From contig NZ_CP162133.1 in the NCBI RefSeq assembly GCF_040833955.1, forward strand, positions 2,378,001 to 2,442,000: DNA of 64,000 nt. The letters run 5' to 3'. The position numbers and the translations under genes were made by a program. The notes under the pieces are model-generated. The model saw only the letters and a list, made by a program, of their open reading frames with translations. It did no database searches and was not told the origin of the DNA. Shown here in pieces: positions 52,281 to 60,507 of the stretch (positions are counted from its first letter, which is position 1; the number at the start of each line of letters is the position of its first letter). The DNA is from Leptospira sp. WS60.C2 (GTDB taxonomy: Bacteria; Spirochaetota; Leptospiria; Leptospirales; Leptospiraceae).

Positions 52281-52984
52281 AACTTACCAGCTCTCTTTTT
52301 AAGTTTAGGAATCGAACCACCAGCCCCCAACCAAATATAATTGAGCGCATCAATCCAAAGCTTCTCTAAATTTTGATTCATTTGAAATGCAATGATCGGA
52401 ATACCAAAAAAAGAACTAGCAATCGTTAAAGATAAACCTTCCCAATCAGTCTTTTCTGGAAGTTCTCTGTTTTTTTGAGATAAATACATAGCATTCTCCA
52501 AAACCATCTCAACTCCACCAATCGGCATCATCTCGATACCTTCAAAATTTGGGAACATTAACTTACGTTCAACGATTGTTAATCCATTTGCTTTTAGTCT
52601 GTGTTTTTTCTTTGCCTGGAATGCAATGATCTCAAGAAGAATTCTTGGATTCTTTTTGGATTCTTTTGCTGTATATTGAAATAAAGATAATAACAAGCCA
52701 TAACCAGAACTTGCCATCTTTTGTTCCTCGGCGAAGACGGTGACCATCAAACTCCAAATCTGGATGTAATGGAAAATTAAATCATCCTTTTCCGGAAAAT
52801 AATTGTAAAATGTCGGTTCTGAAATTTGAGCAAACTGGCAAAGTTCGGTGATTTTAATTTCTTCATATGGACGTGTTTCCAATAATTTGAGTAAGCCCGC
52901 CGTAAGACCCATACGAGTTCTTGCAAATTTTCGCTCCTTTAGTGGAAATTCCGACAAAGGATCCAAGGACTTCAAATTCTTCAC
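52277..52984 (-). CDS. TetR/AcrR family regulator upstream of lnt
   Basis: 235 residues. The helix-turn-helix is typical: TRMGLTAGLLKLLETRPYEEIKITELCQFAQISEPTFYNYFPEKDDL. A longer C-terminal helical domain follows. The start is a GTG at 52984, 6 bases after a -10 box, with no Shine-Dalgarno, so the message is probably leaderless. Two palindromic sites overlap the promoter. It overlaps lnt by 4 bases, so the regulator and the acyltransferase are made together and probably autoregulated. Confidence 0.88.
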   Translation of the reverse strand: MKNLKSLDPLSEFPLKERKFARTRMGLTAGLLKLLETRPYEEIKITELCQFAQISEPTFYNYFPEKDDLIFHYIQIWSLMVTVFAEEQKMASSGYGLLLSLFQYTAKESKKNPRILLEIIAFQAKKKHRLKANGLTIVERKLMFPNFEGIEMMPIGGVEMVLENAMYLSQKNRELPEKTDWEGLSLTIASSFFGIPIIAFQMNQNLEKLWIDALNYIWLGAGGSIPKLKKRAGKL

Positions 52985-53019
52985 ATTTTTTTTATAGTAA
53001 GCTATATTTTTATAGTCAA
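52985..53019 (-). promoter_or_regulatory. sigma-70 promoter of the tetR-lnt operon
   Basis: On the minus strand TTGACT (53019-53014), a 17-base spacer and TATAAA (52996-52991) give an almost ideal promoter. The GTG start lies 7 bases after the -10 box. Confidence 0.7.
52993..53006. promoter_or_regulatory. TetR operator over the -10 box (lnt operon)
   Basis: TATAGTAAGCTATA, an inverted repeat TATAG/CTATA around four bases, overlapping the TATAAA box at 52991-52996. It is a near copy of the site at 53011. Confidence 0.6.
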
Positions 53020-53024
53020 CTATA
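53011..53024. promoter_or_regulatory. TetR operator over the -35 box (lnt operon)
   Basis: TATAGTCAACTATA, a perfect 6+2+6 palindrome. Its centre is 18 bp from that of the site at 52993, and it covers the TTGACT box. Confidence 0.65.
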
Positions 53025-53124
53025 TTTTAAACCTGTACGTGCAAAAGATGAACTTTTACGAAGTTATTTTTTGAGAGGCAGGATTTTGTTTGCGGCAGGT
53101 TTGTTTGTATGATAGAGAGGACGC

Positions 53125-53155
53125 ATTGGGTGGCGGGTCTAGAACCCCACCCAAT
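53125..53155. terminator. hairpin downstream of the Xer recombinase gene
   Basis: ATTGGGTG pairs with CACCCAAT around an inner GGGT-CTAGA-ACCC, with a two-base bulge. It lies about 30 bases beyond the recombinase stop. It lacks a clear T run, so termination is only probable. Confidence 0.5.
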
Positions 53156-53185
53156 TCAGGGCGGGGATACCAGATTCACGCCATC

Positions 53186-54121
53186 TCACTTTTTCGCGTG
53201 CGGGTGCGCATTCCGATACACTTCTTTCAAGCGATCTCTCGAAACACTCAAATATACTTGTGTTGATGATAAAGAAGAATGGCCAAGTAACTCTTGTACG
53301 GCGCGAATATCAGCCCCAGCATTCAATAAGTCGGTGGCAAAGGTATGCCTAAACTTATGAGGGGTAATGGCTTTTTCCATTCCCATCACTGACCTTCGCT
53401 CCGATAGAATGTAACGAATTCCACGAGTGGTTAGTTTACCACCACGTTGGTTTAAGAAAATTTCCTCAGGACCACTATTTCCCCGTTCTTCCAAATACTC
53501 TTTCAGCGCTTCTTTTGCTTCAGGTCCAATAAAAACAAAACGTTCCTTTCTACGTTTTCCCATCACTTTCAGAGATGTTAATTCTTCATTCAAATCGCTT
53601 AACTTGGCGTTAACTAACTCAAACACACGAAGGCCTGTGCTATACAAAACTTCCACGATGGCTTTGTCCCGTTTACCAAGTACTTTTCTTTTTTCGGGAT
53701 CTTCATAATCCAAAATGTCTTCTGTTTCAATGGGAGTAAAATTTTTAGGCAACTTCTTTTTGGTTTTAGGAAAACTCACTTGTAAGATGGGATTGGCTCC
53801 AATCTTTTCTTCGCGGAATAAAAACTTATAAAACGTGCGTAAGGAAGAAAGTTTACGGCTTTGTGTTCGTTTGTCTTGTTTCTTCGTAGATTTTAAATCA
53901 GAAAAGTAAGCCCTCACGTCTAAAACATCAACACTCAATATATCGATTTCTTCTTTGATACAGAACTCAAAGAAAAACTTCAAATCGCGTAAATAAGCAA
54001 ACAAGGTATGCTCAGAATAGTTTTTTTCAATTTTTAAGTAAGTGCGGTAACTGCGAAATAAATCCGCCATAACTTGGGGAAAATGCTCTGGAATTTGGAC
54101 TTCAAGGACTGGCAGGGTCAT
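53186..54121 (-). CDS. xerC: tyrosine recombinase XerC/XerD
   Basis: 311 residues. The SAM-like N-terminal domain (YLKIEKNYSEHTLFAYLRDLKFFFEF) is followed by a catalytic domain with the R-K-H-R-H-Y residues: Arg in YSTGLRVFELVNAKLSD, HKFRHTFATDLLNAGADI, the His in LLGHSSLSSTQVYL and the nucleophile Tyr in VYLSVS. It should resolve chromosome dimers at dif together with a partner. XerC and XerD are not separated by sight here. The C-terminus is complete and the length normal. Confidence 0.9.
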   Translation of the reverse strand: MTLPVLEVQIPEHFPQVMADLFRSYRTYLKIEKNYSEHTLFAYLRDLKFFFEFCIKEEIDILSVDVLDVRAYFSDLKSTKKQDKRTQSRKLSSLRTFYKFLFREEKIGANPILQVSFPKTKKKLPKNFTPIETEDILDYEDPEKRKVLGKRDKAIVEVLYSTGLRVFELVNAKLSDLNEELTSLKVMGKRRKERFVFIGPEAKEALKEYLEERGNSGPEEIFLNQRGGKLTTRGIRYILSERRSVMGMEKAITPHKFRHTFATDLLNAGADIRAVQELLGHSSLSSTQVYLSVSRDRLKEVYRNAHPHAKK

Positions 54122-54419
54122 ACATCAAATCTATCGGCAAAAGTTTTCTTTCTCCTCCGTCAAAAAAATACTATACAAGTACTTACATTTTGTTTAGTGT
54201 TGAAATTGGAAAAAAAAGACATAATCCAGAAAAATTCCGCCCCCTTTCCCGATTTGTCCTAGGCCTAAGGCATAATGGAGTCACTTCGGAAGAGAAAAAG
54301 AGTGGAATTCGGAAGGGATGGGTTCATCCTTGAAAGAGTCAGAGGGGATTTTTTAAAACCAACTGACCAAGTCCCCTACCTAGTCTTTCGGAACACCGAT
54401 TTAGGAGAACGATTGATTC
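54122..54419. other. 298-bp xerC-recA intergenic region
   Basis: No gene is visible. A weak promoter for recA can be read as TTGAAA (54330-54335), 17 bases, TTAAAA (54353-54358). I saw no TTTG-N5-CAAA box that could serve as a LexA site. CCTAGGCCTAAGG near 54258 is a short palindromic stretch. Confidence 0.35.
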
Positions 54420-55583
54420 ATGAAAAAAGAGAAAGCTGACAAGGCACAAGACAAAGAGACCGACCAAAGAAAACAGGCCATTGATGCGGCCCTAGGTCAA
54501 ATTGAGAAACAATTTGGAAAGGGATCCATCATGCGTCTCGGTGCCGACACACGTATGGCTGAGATGAATGTGGTATCCACTGGATCTTTGGACCTTGACA
54601 TTGCTTTGGGGATTGGCGGTTTTCCATCTGGAAGAATCATCGAAATCTATGGACCAGAGTCTTCTGGTAAAACAACTCTGACCTTATCTGCGATTGCAGA
54701 AACCCAAAAAAAAGGAGGCATTGCAGCCTTCATTGACGCCGAACACGCACTTGATCCATCGTATGCCAAAAAACTGGGTGTCAATGTTGATGACCTACTC
54801 GTTGCTCAACCAGACAACGGAGAAGAGGCATTGGAAATCTGTGAGTCCCTCGTTCGTTCCAATGCGATCGACCTCATCGTCATCGACTCTGTAGCCGCAC
54901 TTGTACCGAAGGCGGAGATTGAAGGGGATATGGGTGATTCTCATATGGGTCTACAAGCTCGACTCATGTCACAAGCACTCCGTAAATTAACAGGAACTAT
55001 TTCCAAATCCAGTACGACAGTGATCTTTATCAATCAAATCCGGATGAAGATTGGCGTGATGTTCGGAAGTCCAGAGACCACGACAGGTGGTAACGCATTA
55101 AAATTTTATGCATCCATTCGACTCGACATTCGTCGCATTGAAACACTCAAAGAAAAAGAAGAACCAGTCGGTAACCGTGTCCGAGTGAAGGTGGTCAAAA
55201 ATAAGTGTGCTCCTCCTTTCCGTCAGGCTGAGTTTGACATCATGTATGCAAATGGAATTAACCGTGAAAGTTCACTGATCGACCTTGCCGTTCGTCATGA
55301 CCTAGTCGCAAAAGCTGGATCTTGGTATTCATATAACGGTGAAAAAATTGGCCAAGGGAAAGAACAAGTCAGGAACTTCTTCTTAGAAAATCCAGACATC
55401 GCTTTTAAAATTGAAAACCAAGTCCGTGATCTCAATGGTCTCCCGATGCTCGACCAAGCAAAAATCCAAACTAGAGAAGTGAAGTCCATCGAAAGAGATC
55501 CGAAAGAGACAAAAGAAACAAAATCAAAACAACCAGTGAGTTTCTCTACAGAAGGGGATGCGGACGTCGCAGTCGGCGAATAA
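54420..55583 (+). CDS. recA: recombinase RecA
   Basis: 387 residues. It is a full RecA: Walker [30 protein letters not shown], the DNA-binding loops around [19 protein letters not shown] and [17 protein letters not shown], and Walker [11 protein letters not shown]. It forms the filament for homologous recombination and LexA cleavage. The C-terminal tail beyond residue 330 is acidic and charged and carries [10 protein letters not shown]. The start follows an AGGAGA by 11 bases. A strong terminator follows. Confidence 0.98.
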   Translation: MKKEKADKAQDKETDQRKQAIDAALGQIEKQFGKGSIMRLGADTRMAEMNVVSTGSLDLDIALGIGGFPSGRIIEIYGPESSGKTTLTLSAIAETQKKGGIAAFIDAEHALDPSYAKKLGVNVDDLLVAQPDNGEEALEICESLVRSNAIDLIVIDSVAALVPKAEIEGDMGDSHMGLQARLMSQALRKLTGTISKSSTTVIFINQIRMKIGVMFGSPETTTGGNALKFYASIRLDIRRIETLKEKEEPVGNRVRVKVVKNKCAPPFRQAEFDIMYANGINRESSLIDLAVRHDLVAKAGSWYSYNGEKIGQGKEQVRNFFLENPDIAFKIENQVRDLNGLPMLDQAKIQTREVKSIERDPKETKETKSKQPVSFSTEGDADVAVGE

Positions 55584-55617
55584 ACTAGAAAACAGGCTTT
55601 CTTTTTAGGAACCATTG

Positions 55618-55651
55618 ACCGGTTCGGGGTTTCCCGGGCCGGTTTTTTTTT
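55618..55651 (+). terminator. terminator downstream of recA
   Basis: ACCGG-TT-CGGG-GTTT-CCCG-GG-CCGGT followed by nine T residues, a strong Rho-independent terminator. Confidence 0.9.
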
Positions 55652-55660
55652 GCCAAATGC

Positions 55661-56149
55661 TCAATCATTCCAACGAAAGTTTGTACCTAACATCTGATTG
55701 ACGGCAGAGATAAATCTTTCTGGTTCCCAAGGTTTTGAAAGGATAATACTATTTTTGTCGGATTTATACACAGACACAATATTCTCTTTAGTGGCAAAAC
55801 CTGTCACAACGATCACAGGCAAATCCGGGTATAATTTCTTTACAGCTTCCACTAACTTATCACCACTTAAATAAGGCATTTTAATATCTGAAATCAAAAG
55901 ATCAGGTTTATTTTTCTGGAGGTATTCATATGCAAATTCTGAATCCTGAATGTCCACAATTGACAATCGAATCTTTTCTTCTTTACGAGCAACAAACGTT
56001 AATTCTCGTTTCATAGAAGAAGAAATCGATTTTATGTCATCGACCATTACAATTTTATAAACCTTTTCTCCTTTTTTCTCATCTGCTATTTGTGCATCTG
56101 CCTGTGCTTCCACTTCTTTCATGAATTGATCCATATTCTCGGAAACCAT
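55661..56149 (-). CDS. response regulator (receiver domain)
   Basis: About 162 residues. A 35-residue acidic N-terminal helix (MVSENMDQFMKEVEAQADAQ) precedes a complete receiver with MVDD, acceptor Asp in DLLISDIKMP, Thr in VVTGFAT and Lys in LSKPW. There is no output domain. The start at 56149 is set by a GGAGG seven bases upstream, and its ATG lies directly after the kinase stop. The frame is open to 56200 but that would ignore the ribosome site. It is the natural partner of the kinase next to it. Confidence 0.88.
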   Translation of the reverse strand: MVSENMDQFMKEVEAQADAQIADEKKGEKVYKIVMVDDIKSISSSMKRELTFVARKEEKIRLSIVDIQDSEFAYEYLQKNKPDLLISDIKMPYLSGDKLVEAVKKLYPDLPVIVVTGFATKENIVSVYKSDKNSIILSKPWEPERFISAVNQMLGTNFRWND

Positions 56150-56150
56150 A

Positions 56151-58526
56151 TTAATCCTCCAAATTTGTAGGTAATAAAATTGTGAAAGTAGATCCTTCAC
56201 ATCGAATGCTTTCTAATTCAATTTTTCCCTTATGTTTTCGAATGATATCCATACTAATGGACAATCCTAAGCCTGTTCCTTCTCCCGTTTCTTTTGTTGA
56301 GAAAAATGGGTCAAAAATTCGAGATTTCATTTCCTCAGGAATTCCAATCCCATTGTCTTTAATCTTAATTTCTACAAAGGTTTGGTTCCATTCGGCAGGA
56401 ATTAATCTGGACATCACTTCAATTTTCCCTGGTTTCTCCCCTTGTGTCTCTGGGAACAAACCGAAAGTTTTTTTCTCTTCAATCGCATGACCAGCATTCA
56501 CAATCAAATTGATAATGACTTGTCCAATTTCCTGTGGGTGGCATTTGATTTCAGGTAAATTTGCATCTAGAGTAAGTATGATTTCGCAATTATATTTAAT
56601 ATTATTTTTTACAATGTTAATTGCTGAACTGATCACTTCGTTTAAGTTACAATCTACAAATGTTTCTTCTTTTGTAATATGAGCAAAACTCTTAATACTA
56701 CGGACAATATCAACAACGCGACTTGCACCATCAATTGATTCCTCTAATATATCATTTGTATCCGAAAGAACATTTGTTATATCAATAGAATTCCATTGGG
56801 AAAGTAGCGAAGATACCTCGGAAGAAGACTTGTATTCAAGTAAGATGGAATGGACATTTCCTAAAAACGAAACAACTTGTTCATGATATTTTTTCATCAT
56901 CACAAGATTACTAGCAATGAAGGCCATTGGATTGTTGATCTCATGAGCAACGCCTGCCGCAAGTTGTCCGATTGTTGCTAATTTCTCACTTTGTAACAGT
57001 TGAACTTCTGTATCTTTTATTTTAGATAGATCATTCAAATTAACTAAGATTGCAACTTTCCTATTATAAATAATTTCAATCGCCCAAAAACTAATCCAAC
57101 GCTTTTGACCATTCGATAAAATTATATTTTTTTCCACTACGCTTTGATTAGGCGAAATTCCATTATTTGAAAGTGTTTCTAAAAATATTAATGGGTCATC
57201 TCCATTCAAAAAGCCAAATACTTCTGAGAGTTTTTTGTTTTGTAATTCTTTTTTGTTTTGAGATAATAAGATTTCTGCACTACGATTAAAAAACTGAATT
57301 GTTCCTTCAACTAAAATCAATATTCCATTCGGAGAACATTCTACAATGGATTGTAAATTCCACTCGCTTGTTCGAAGTAAATCTTCTGTTCGCTTTTTAT
57401 TTAAAATGTGAACGAGCTCTGTACCAAGCAGCTCCACTTCTTTAAAATCAATCTCTTCGTATTCTCCACGTTTGTTATATAAAATAAGTTCTACCGATTC
57501 CTTCTCTCCTGATTCCAATTTGATTGATAATTCACGAATGATTTTAGGTATATCGGATTGTTTTTGAATGGTTTTAAATTGAGAATTAGTGTGGTGTCTT
57601 AATTTTGAGAGTCCAGTTTCAATCGTTTTGATACCATCACGATAGAGACGGACGATTCCATATTCACTCTCTGTCAGTGGAATCGCATATTTCAAAGCCA
57701 GAAGTATAATACCCTCTTCATTGTCTATGAAGGTACTACTTTGACCCATCTGTATGACAGCTTCGGTTCTGATTTCCGTTTTTTTACGTTCCGTGATGTC
57801 GATATGAGTTCCCAAAACACGTATTGGTAACTGATTTTCATCTCGTTCAACAACTTTACCTCGGCTCCATACCCATATGATTTTCCCTGCTTTTGTAAAC
57901 ATACGAATTTCTAAATCATGAGAAGAAATGGATCCGTTTAAGTAACTTTCAAAAAGAGAACGTATCTTTTCGCGGTCATCCCAATGTACGAGAGTTTCCC
58001 AATGGGAAAAGTTTTGCGGGAAATGTTCGGGATCAAAACCCAACATTCGAATGTAATGGGGACTAAAATACGCTTTTCCTTGGCGTAAGGAAAAATCCCA
58101 AACCCCGTTCTGCCCCGTTTCTAGAGCAAGCTTTAAACGGACTTCTTCCTCACGTTTGCCTGGCAATAGGATTGAATCTAAATTGATGATATAAACAACA
58201 ATTCTATCGCCCGAAATCGAGCGTGATAAAATCTGAAAGGAACCTTCGAATTTTGATAAGATGACTGGAAACGATGACTGTTCCGAAGAACGGAATCCAT
58301 TGCTACGGATTTCATCTTGCATTTCCTCTTGCCAAAATAGCTCAACGAAATCCTTGCCTAAGATTTGAAAAAAGGATGTCTGAAAAAACTCGATTGCAGA
58401 AGCATTGCAATGGAGGATCTTAAAGTCTTGATTCAACACGAAAGATGGTAATGGATTTCCATCCCAAGCTGCTTCCAGCTCTTTCTTCGCATTAAGAACT
58501 TTATCGATAGCCTCGCTGATTTCCAT
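56151..58526 (-). CDS. multi-PAS sensor histidine kinase
   Basis: 791 residues, no membrane helix. It has PAS domains near residues 20-110 and 125-245 (WSHWETLVHWDDREKI is seen as HWETLVHWDDREKI), a GAF-like stretch (250-370), a further PAS (375-490) and a HisKA domain with AAGVAHEINNPMAFIASNLVMM (phospho-His). The HATPase follows, with VIINLIVNAGHAIEE, DNGIGIPEE and TGEGTGLGLSI. It is likely a soluble energy or redox sensor. The response regulator gene begins right after its stop. The domain borders given are approximate. Confidence 0.9.
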   Translation of the reverse strand: MEISEAIDKVLNAKKELEAAWDGNPLPSFVLNQDFKILHCNASAIEFFQTSFFQILGKDFVELFWQEEMQDEIRSNGFRSSEQSSFPVILSKFEGSFQILSRSISGDRIVVYIINLDSILLPGKREEEVRLKLALETGQNGVWDFSLRQGKAYFSPHYIRMLGFDPEHFPQNFSHWETLVHWDDREKIRSLFESYLNGSISSHDLEIRMFTKAGKIIWVWSRGKVVERDENQLPIRVLGTHIDITERKKTEIRTEAVIQMGQSSTFIDNEEGIILLALKYAIPLTESEYGIVRLYRDGIKTIETGLSKLRHHTNSQFKTIQKQSDIPKIIRELSIKLESGEKESVELILYNKRGEYEEIDFKEVELLGTELVHILNKKRTEDLLRTSEWNLQSIVECSPNGILILVEGTIQFFNRSAEILLSQNKKELQNKKLSEVFGFLNGDDPLIFLETLSNNGISPNQSVVEKNIILSNGQKRWISFWAIEIIYNRKVAILVNLNDLSKIKDTEVQLLQSEKLATIGQLAAGVAHEINNPMAFIASNLVMMKKYHEQVVSFLGNVHSILLEYKSSSEVSSLLSQWNSIDITNVLSDTNDILEESIDGASRVVDIVRSIKSFAHITKEETFVDCNLNEVISSAINIVKNNIKYNCEIILTLDANLPEIKCHPQEIGQVIINLIVNAGHAIEEKKTFGLFPETQGEKPGKIEVMSRLIPAEWNQTFVEIKIKDNGIGIPEEMKSRIFDPFFSTKETGEGTGLGLSISMDIIRKHKGKIELESIRCEGSTFTILLPTNLED

Positions 58527-58545
58527 ACAAACCTACCAGAGCCAT

Positions 58546-59589
58546 ATGACGAAAAAAATTTCGATTTGTTTCATCCTTTTCCTTCTTCATTGCCAAGTCA
58601 CACAAACAACAACAAACCTAAGCCAACTTGAATCTGATGTAGTTTCAGAGTGGGCCGGTTTGACACCAGATGATCGAATCCATCAAAAGGAAATGGATCT
58701 AAGCTGGAAGAAGCTAATCTTTACAAAAGAGTTAATTGCCGACTATCTAAAAAAGAAAAACTACCAGCCAAATGTACAAACGGTTGTTTACCCATTTAGC
58801 GGAATTGATGTTCTGAATCTATTCTCATTTTATCCACGATGTGAAAACTATGTTCTCTTTGGTTTAGAAGATCCTGGCTTTCCAACTAAATATCATGAAT
58901 TAACAGATAAGGAAAAGTTCATCTTCAAAGCTGGAATTCGCAATTTATCTGATCACCTAGCAGGCAGAAACTATTTTACCTATCGGAAAATGAAAGAAGA
59001 AACAAAGAAAAAAGAGTTAAATGGGGCATACCCAGTTTTTGTCGCTTTTTTGAAACGAATGGGAAAAGAAATTGTAGACTCCAAGGAAGAATCCATATCA
59101 GGAAAGGGGATTGTTTACAAAGGTTTTACACTCAAACTCTACGATCCCATTCAAAAAACCAACCAAACCCTTACTTACTTTAAAATATTCTTAATTGGAA
59201 ATGAAGGAATGCCAGGTGATGGTTTGTATGAGTATTTTACCAATTTAGGTGAAATCGGTATTTTTACAAAATCCGCAGAATATTTGTTCCATGGGGAAAG
59301 AAGAAAAACCTTTCGAGATCTACTTTTAAAAAATGCAAAATTTGTAGTTCAGGATGAATCTGGATTTCCTCTTCGTTTCTTTCCGACACCTACTTGGGAC
59401 AGTAAAATTTACGGAAGATACGAAAAGTCTTGGAATCTTTCTGGTGCGGTCACACCAGAAGACCAACCAGAATTAAAGAAATTAAGCCAAGAAACGAATG
59501 ATGAAATTCTGCCATTCCCATTTGGTTATGGATTTTTAGGAACAAAAGACAATCGCCAATCTGCAATTTTAGTATTTCAAAAAAATTAA
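58546..59589 (+). CDS. hypothetical lipoprotein
   Basis: 347 residues. A short signal ending ILFLLHC gives a lipobox with Cys as the lipid site. The mature part has no domain I recognise. It is rich in aromatic residues and beta-strand patterns (NVQTVVYPFSGIDVLNLFSFYPRC, YVLFGLEDPGFPTKYHELT, GDGLYEYFTNLGEIG). It starts 19 bases past the divergent kinase gene. Probably an exported surface or periplasmic protein of Leptospira. Confidence 0.7.
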   Translation: MTKKISICFILFLLHCQVTQTTTNLSQLESDVVSEWAGLTPDDRIHQKEMDLSWKKLIFTKELIADYLKKKNYQPNVQTVVYPFSGIDVLNLFSFYPRCENYVLFGLEDPGFPTKYHELTDKEKFIFKAGIRNLSDHLAGRNYFTYRKMKEETKKKELNGAYPVFVAFLKRMGKEIVDSKEESISGKGIVYKGFTLKLYDPIQKTNQTLTYFKIFLIGNEGMPGDGLYEYFTNLGEIGIFTKSAEYLFHGERRKTFRDLLLKNAKFVVQDESGFPLRFFPTPTWDSKIYGRYEKSWNLSGAVTPEDQPELKKLSQETNDEILPFPFGYGFLGTKDNRQSAILVFQKN

Positions 59590-59605
59590 GATAGCATGGA
59601 TGAGA

Positions 59606-60439
59606 TTATTCAACTGTCGTCGGATCCCAACATGTCCTGAAATTTTCATTCCAACTTGTAATTTCTATCATATCCTCTGGAGAAATTGTAAAACCGAATA
59701 CATCTGCATTTTCTCTAATACGAGTTGGATTTTTGGATTTTGGAATCACTACATTTCCAGATTGTAAGGACCATCTGATTAATATTTGAGCATTACTTTT
59801 GTTATACTTCTTCGCCAATGTAGTAAGTCTTTCATCTTCCAACTTTTGGCCATGCGCCAGGGGACTATACGCTTCTAGTAATATTCCTTTTTTTTGGCAG
59901 TATTCTTTTAAAGATGTATCTTGTAAAAAAGGATGGTATTCGACTTGGTTCATGGCGGGAACGATACTTGATTCTTTTAGCAAATCCTCTAGATGAGACA
60001 CCATAAAGTTACTCACGCCAATGGACTTTGCCTTGCCGTCCATTTTACTTTTTTCCAGTGCTTTCCATGAATCTTTTCGCTTTCCTGAAACAGGGAAATG
60101 AATCAAATACATATCTACATAGTCTGTTCCCAGTTTTTGCAAGGACACATCAATTGCCTTTAGAGCTTCTTCATACCCTTGGTCGGCATTCCAAAGTTTA
60201 GTCACTAAAAAGATATCAGTTCGTTTGATCCCACTATCTTTAATAGCAGCTCCAACTTCCTTTTCATTTCCATAAATGGCAGCGGTATCAATGTGACGAT
60301 ACCCCAGTTCTAAGGCCGCTTGCACCGCCTCATAACATTCCTTTGGTCGAGATTTCCAAACACCTAAACCAAGTAAAGGAACGGAATTGGATTGATTTGT
60401 CGGGACTTTGGAAGAGATATTTAATTCTAAATTCATCAC
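59606..60439 (-). CDS. aldo/keto reductase
   Basis: 277 residues, NADPH-dependent (beta/alpha)8 reductase. The signature LGYRHIDTAAIYGNEKEVGAAI contains the catalytic Asp and Tyr; the Lys is in VTKLW and the His in YLIHFPV. IPKSKNPTRIRENADVFGF is the cofactor-binding C-terminal motif. It reduces aldehydes or ketones; the substrate cannot be read. It lies downstream of the clpB-like gene, separated by a strong terminator. Confidence 0.92.
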   Translation of the reverse strand: MMNLELNISSKVPTNQSNSVPLLGLGVWKSRPKECYEAVQAALELGYRHIDTAAIYGNEKEVGAAIKDSGIKRTDIFLVTKLWNADQGYEEALKAIDVSLQKLGTDYVDMYLIHFPVSGKRKDSWKALEKSKMDGKAKSIGVSNFMVSHLEDLLKESSIVPAMNQVEYHPFLQDTSLKEYCQKKGILLEAYSPLAHGQKLEDERLTTLAKKYNKSNAQILIRWSLQSGNVVIPKSKNPTRIRENADVFGFTISPEDMIEITSWNENFRTCWDPTTVE

Positions 60440-60450
60440 TTAGTTAGACT

Positions 60451-60488
60451 AAAAAAACCCTACCATAAATTGATTTATGGTAGGGTTT
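60451..60488 (-). terminator. terminator downstream of the clpB-like gene
   Basis: A perfect 15-bp stem, AAACCCTACCATAAA with TTTATGGTAGGGTTT, around a four-base loop. Read on the minus strand it ends in a run of T. It separates clpB-like from the aldo/keto reductase gene. Confidence 0.92.
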
Positions 60489-60507
60489 GGAAGTTGATCC
60501 CAATTGA

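Noticed and set aside
53109..53360. 83-codon plus-strand reading frame at the end of the recombinase gene
   Set aside because: Most of it is antisense to the conserved catalytic C-terminus of the Xer protein and it begins in the hairpin region.
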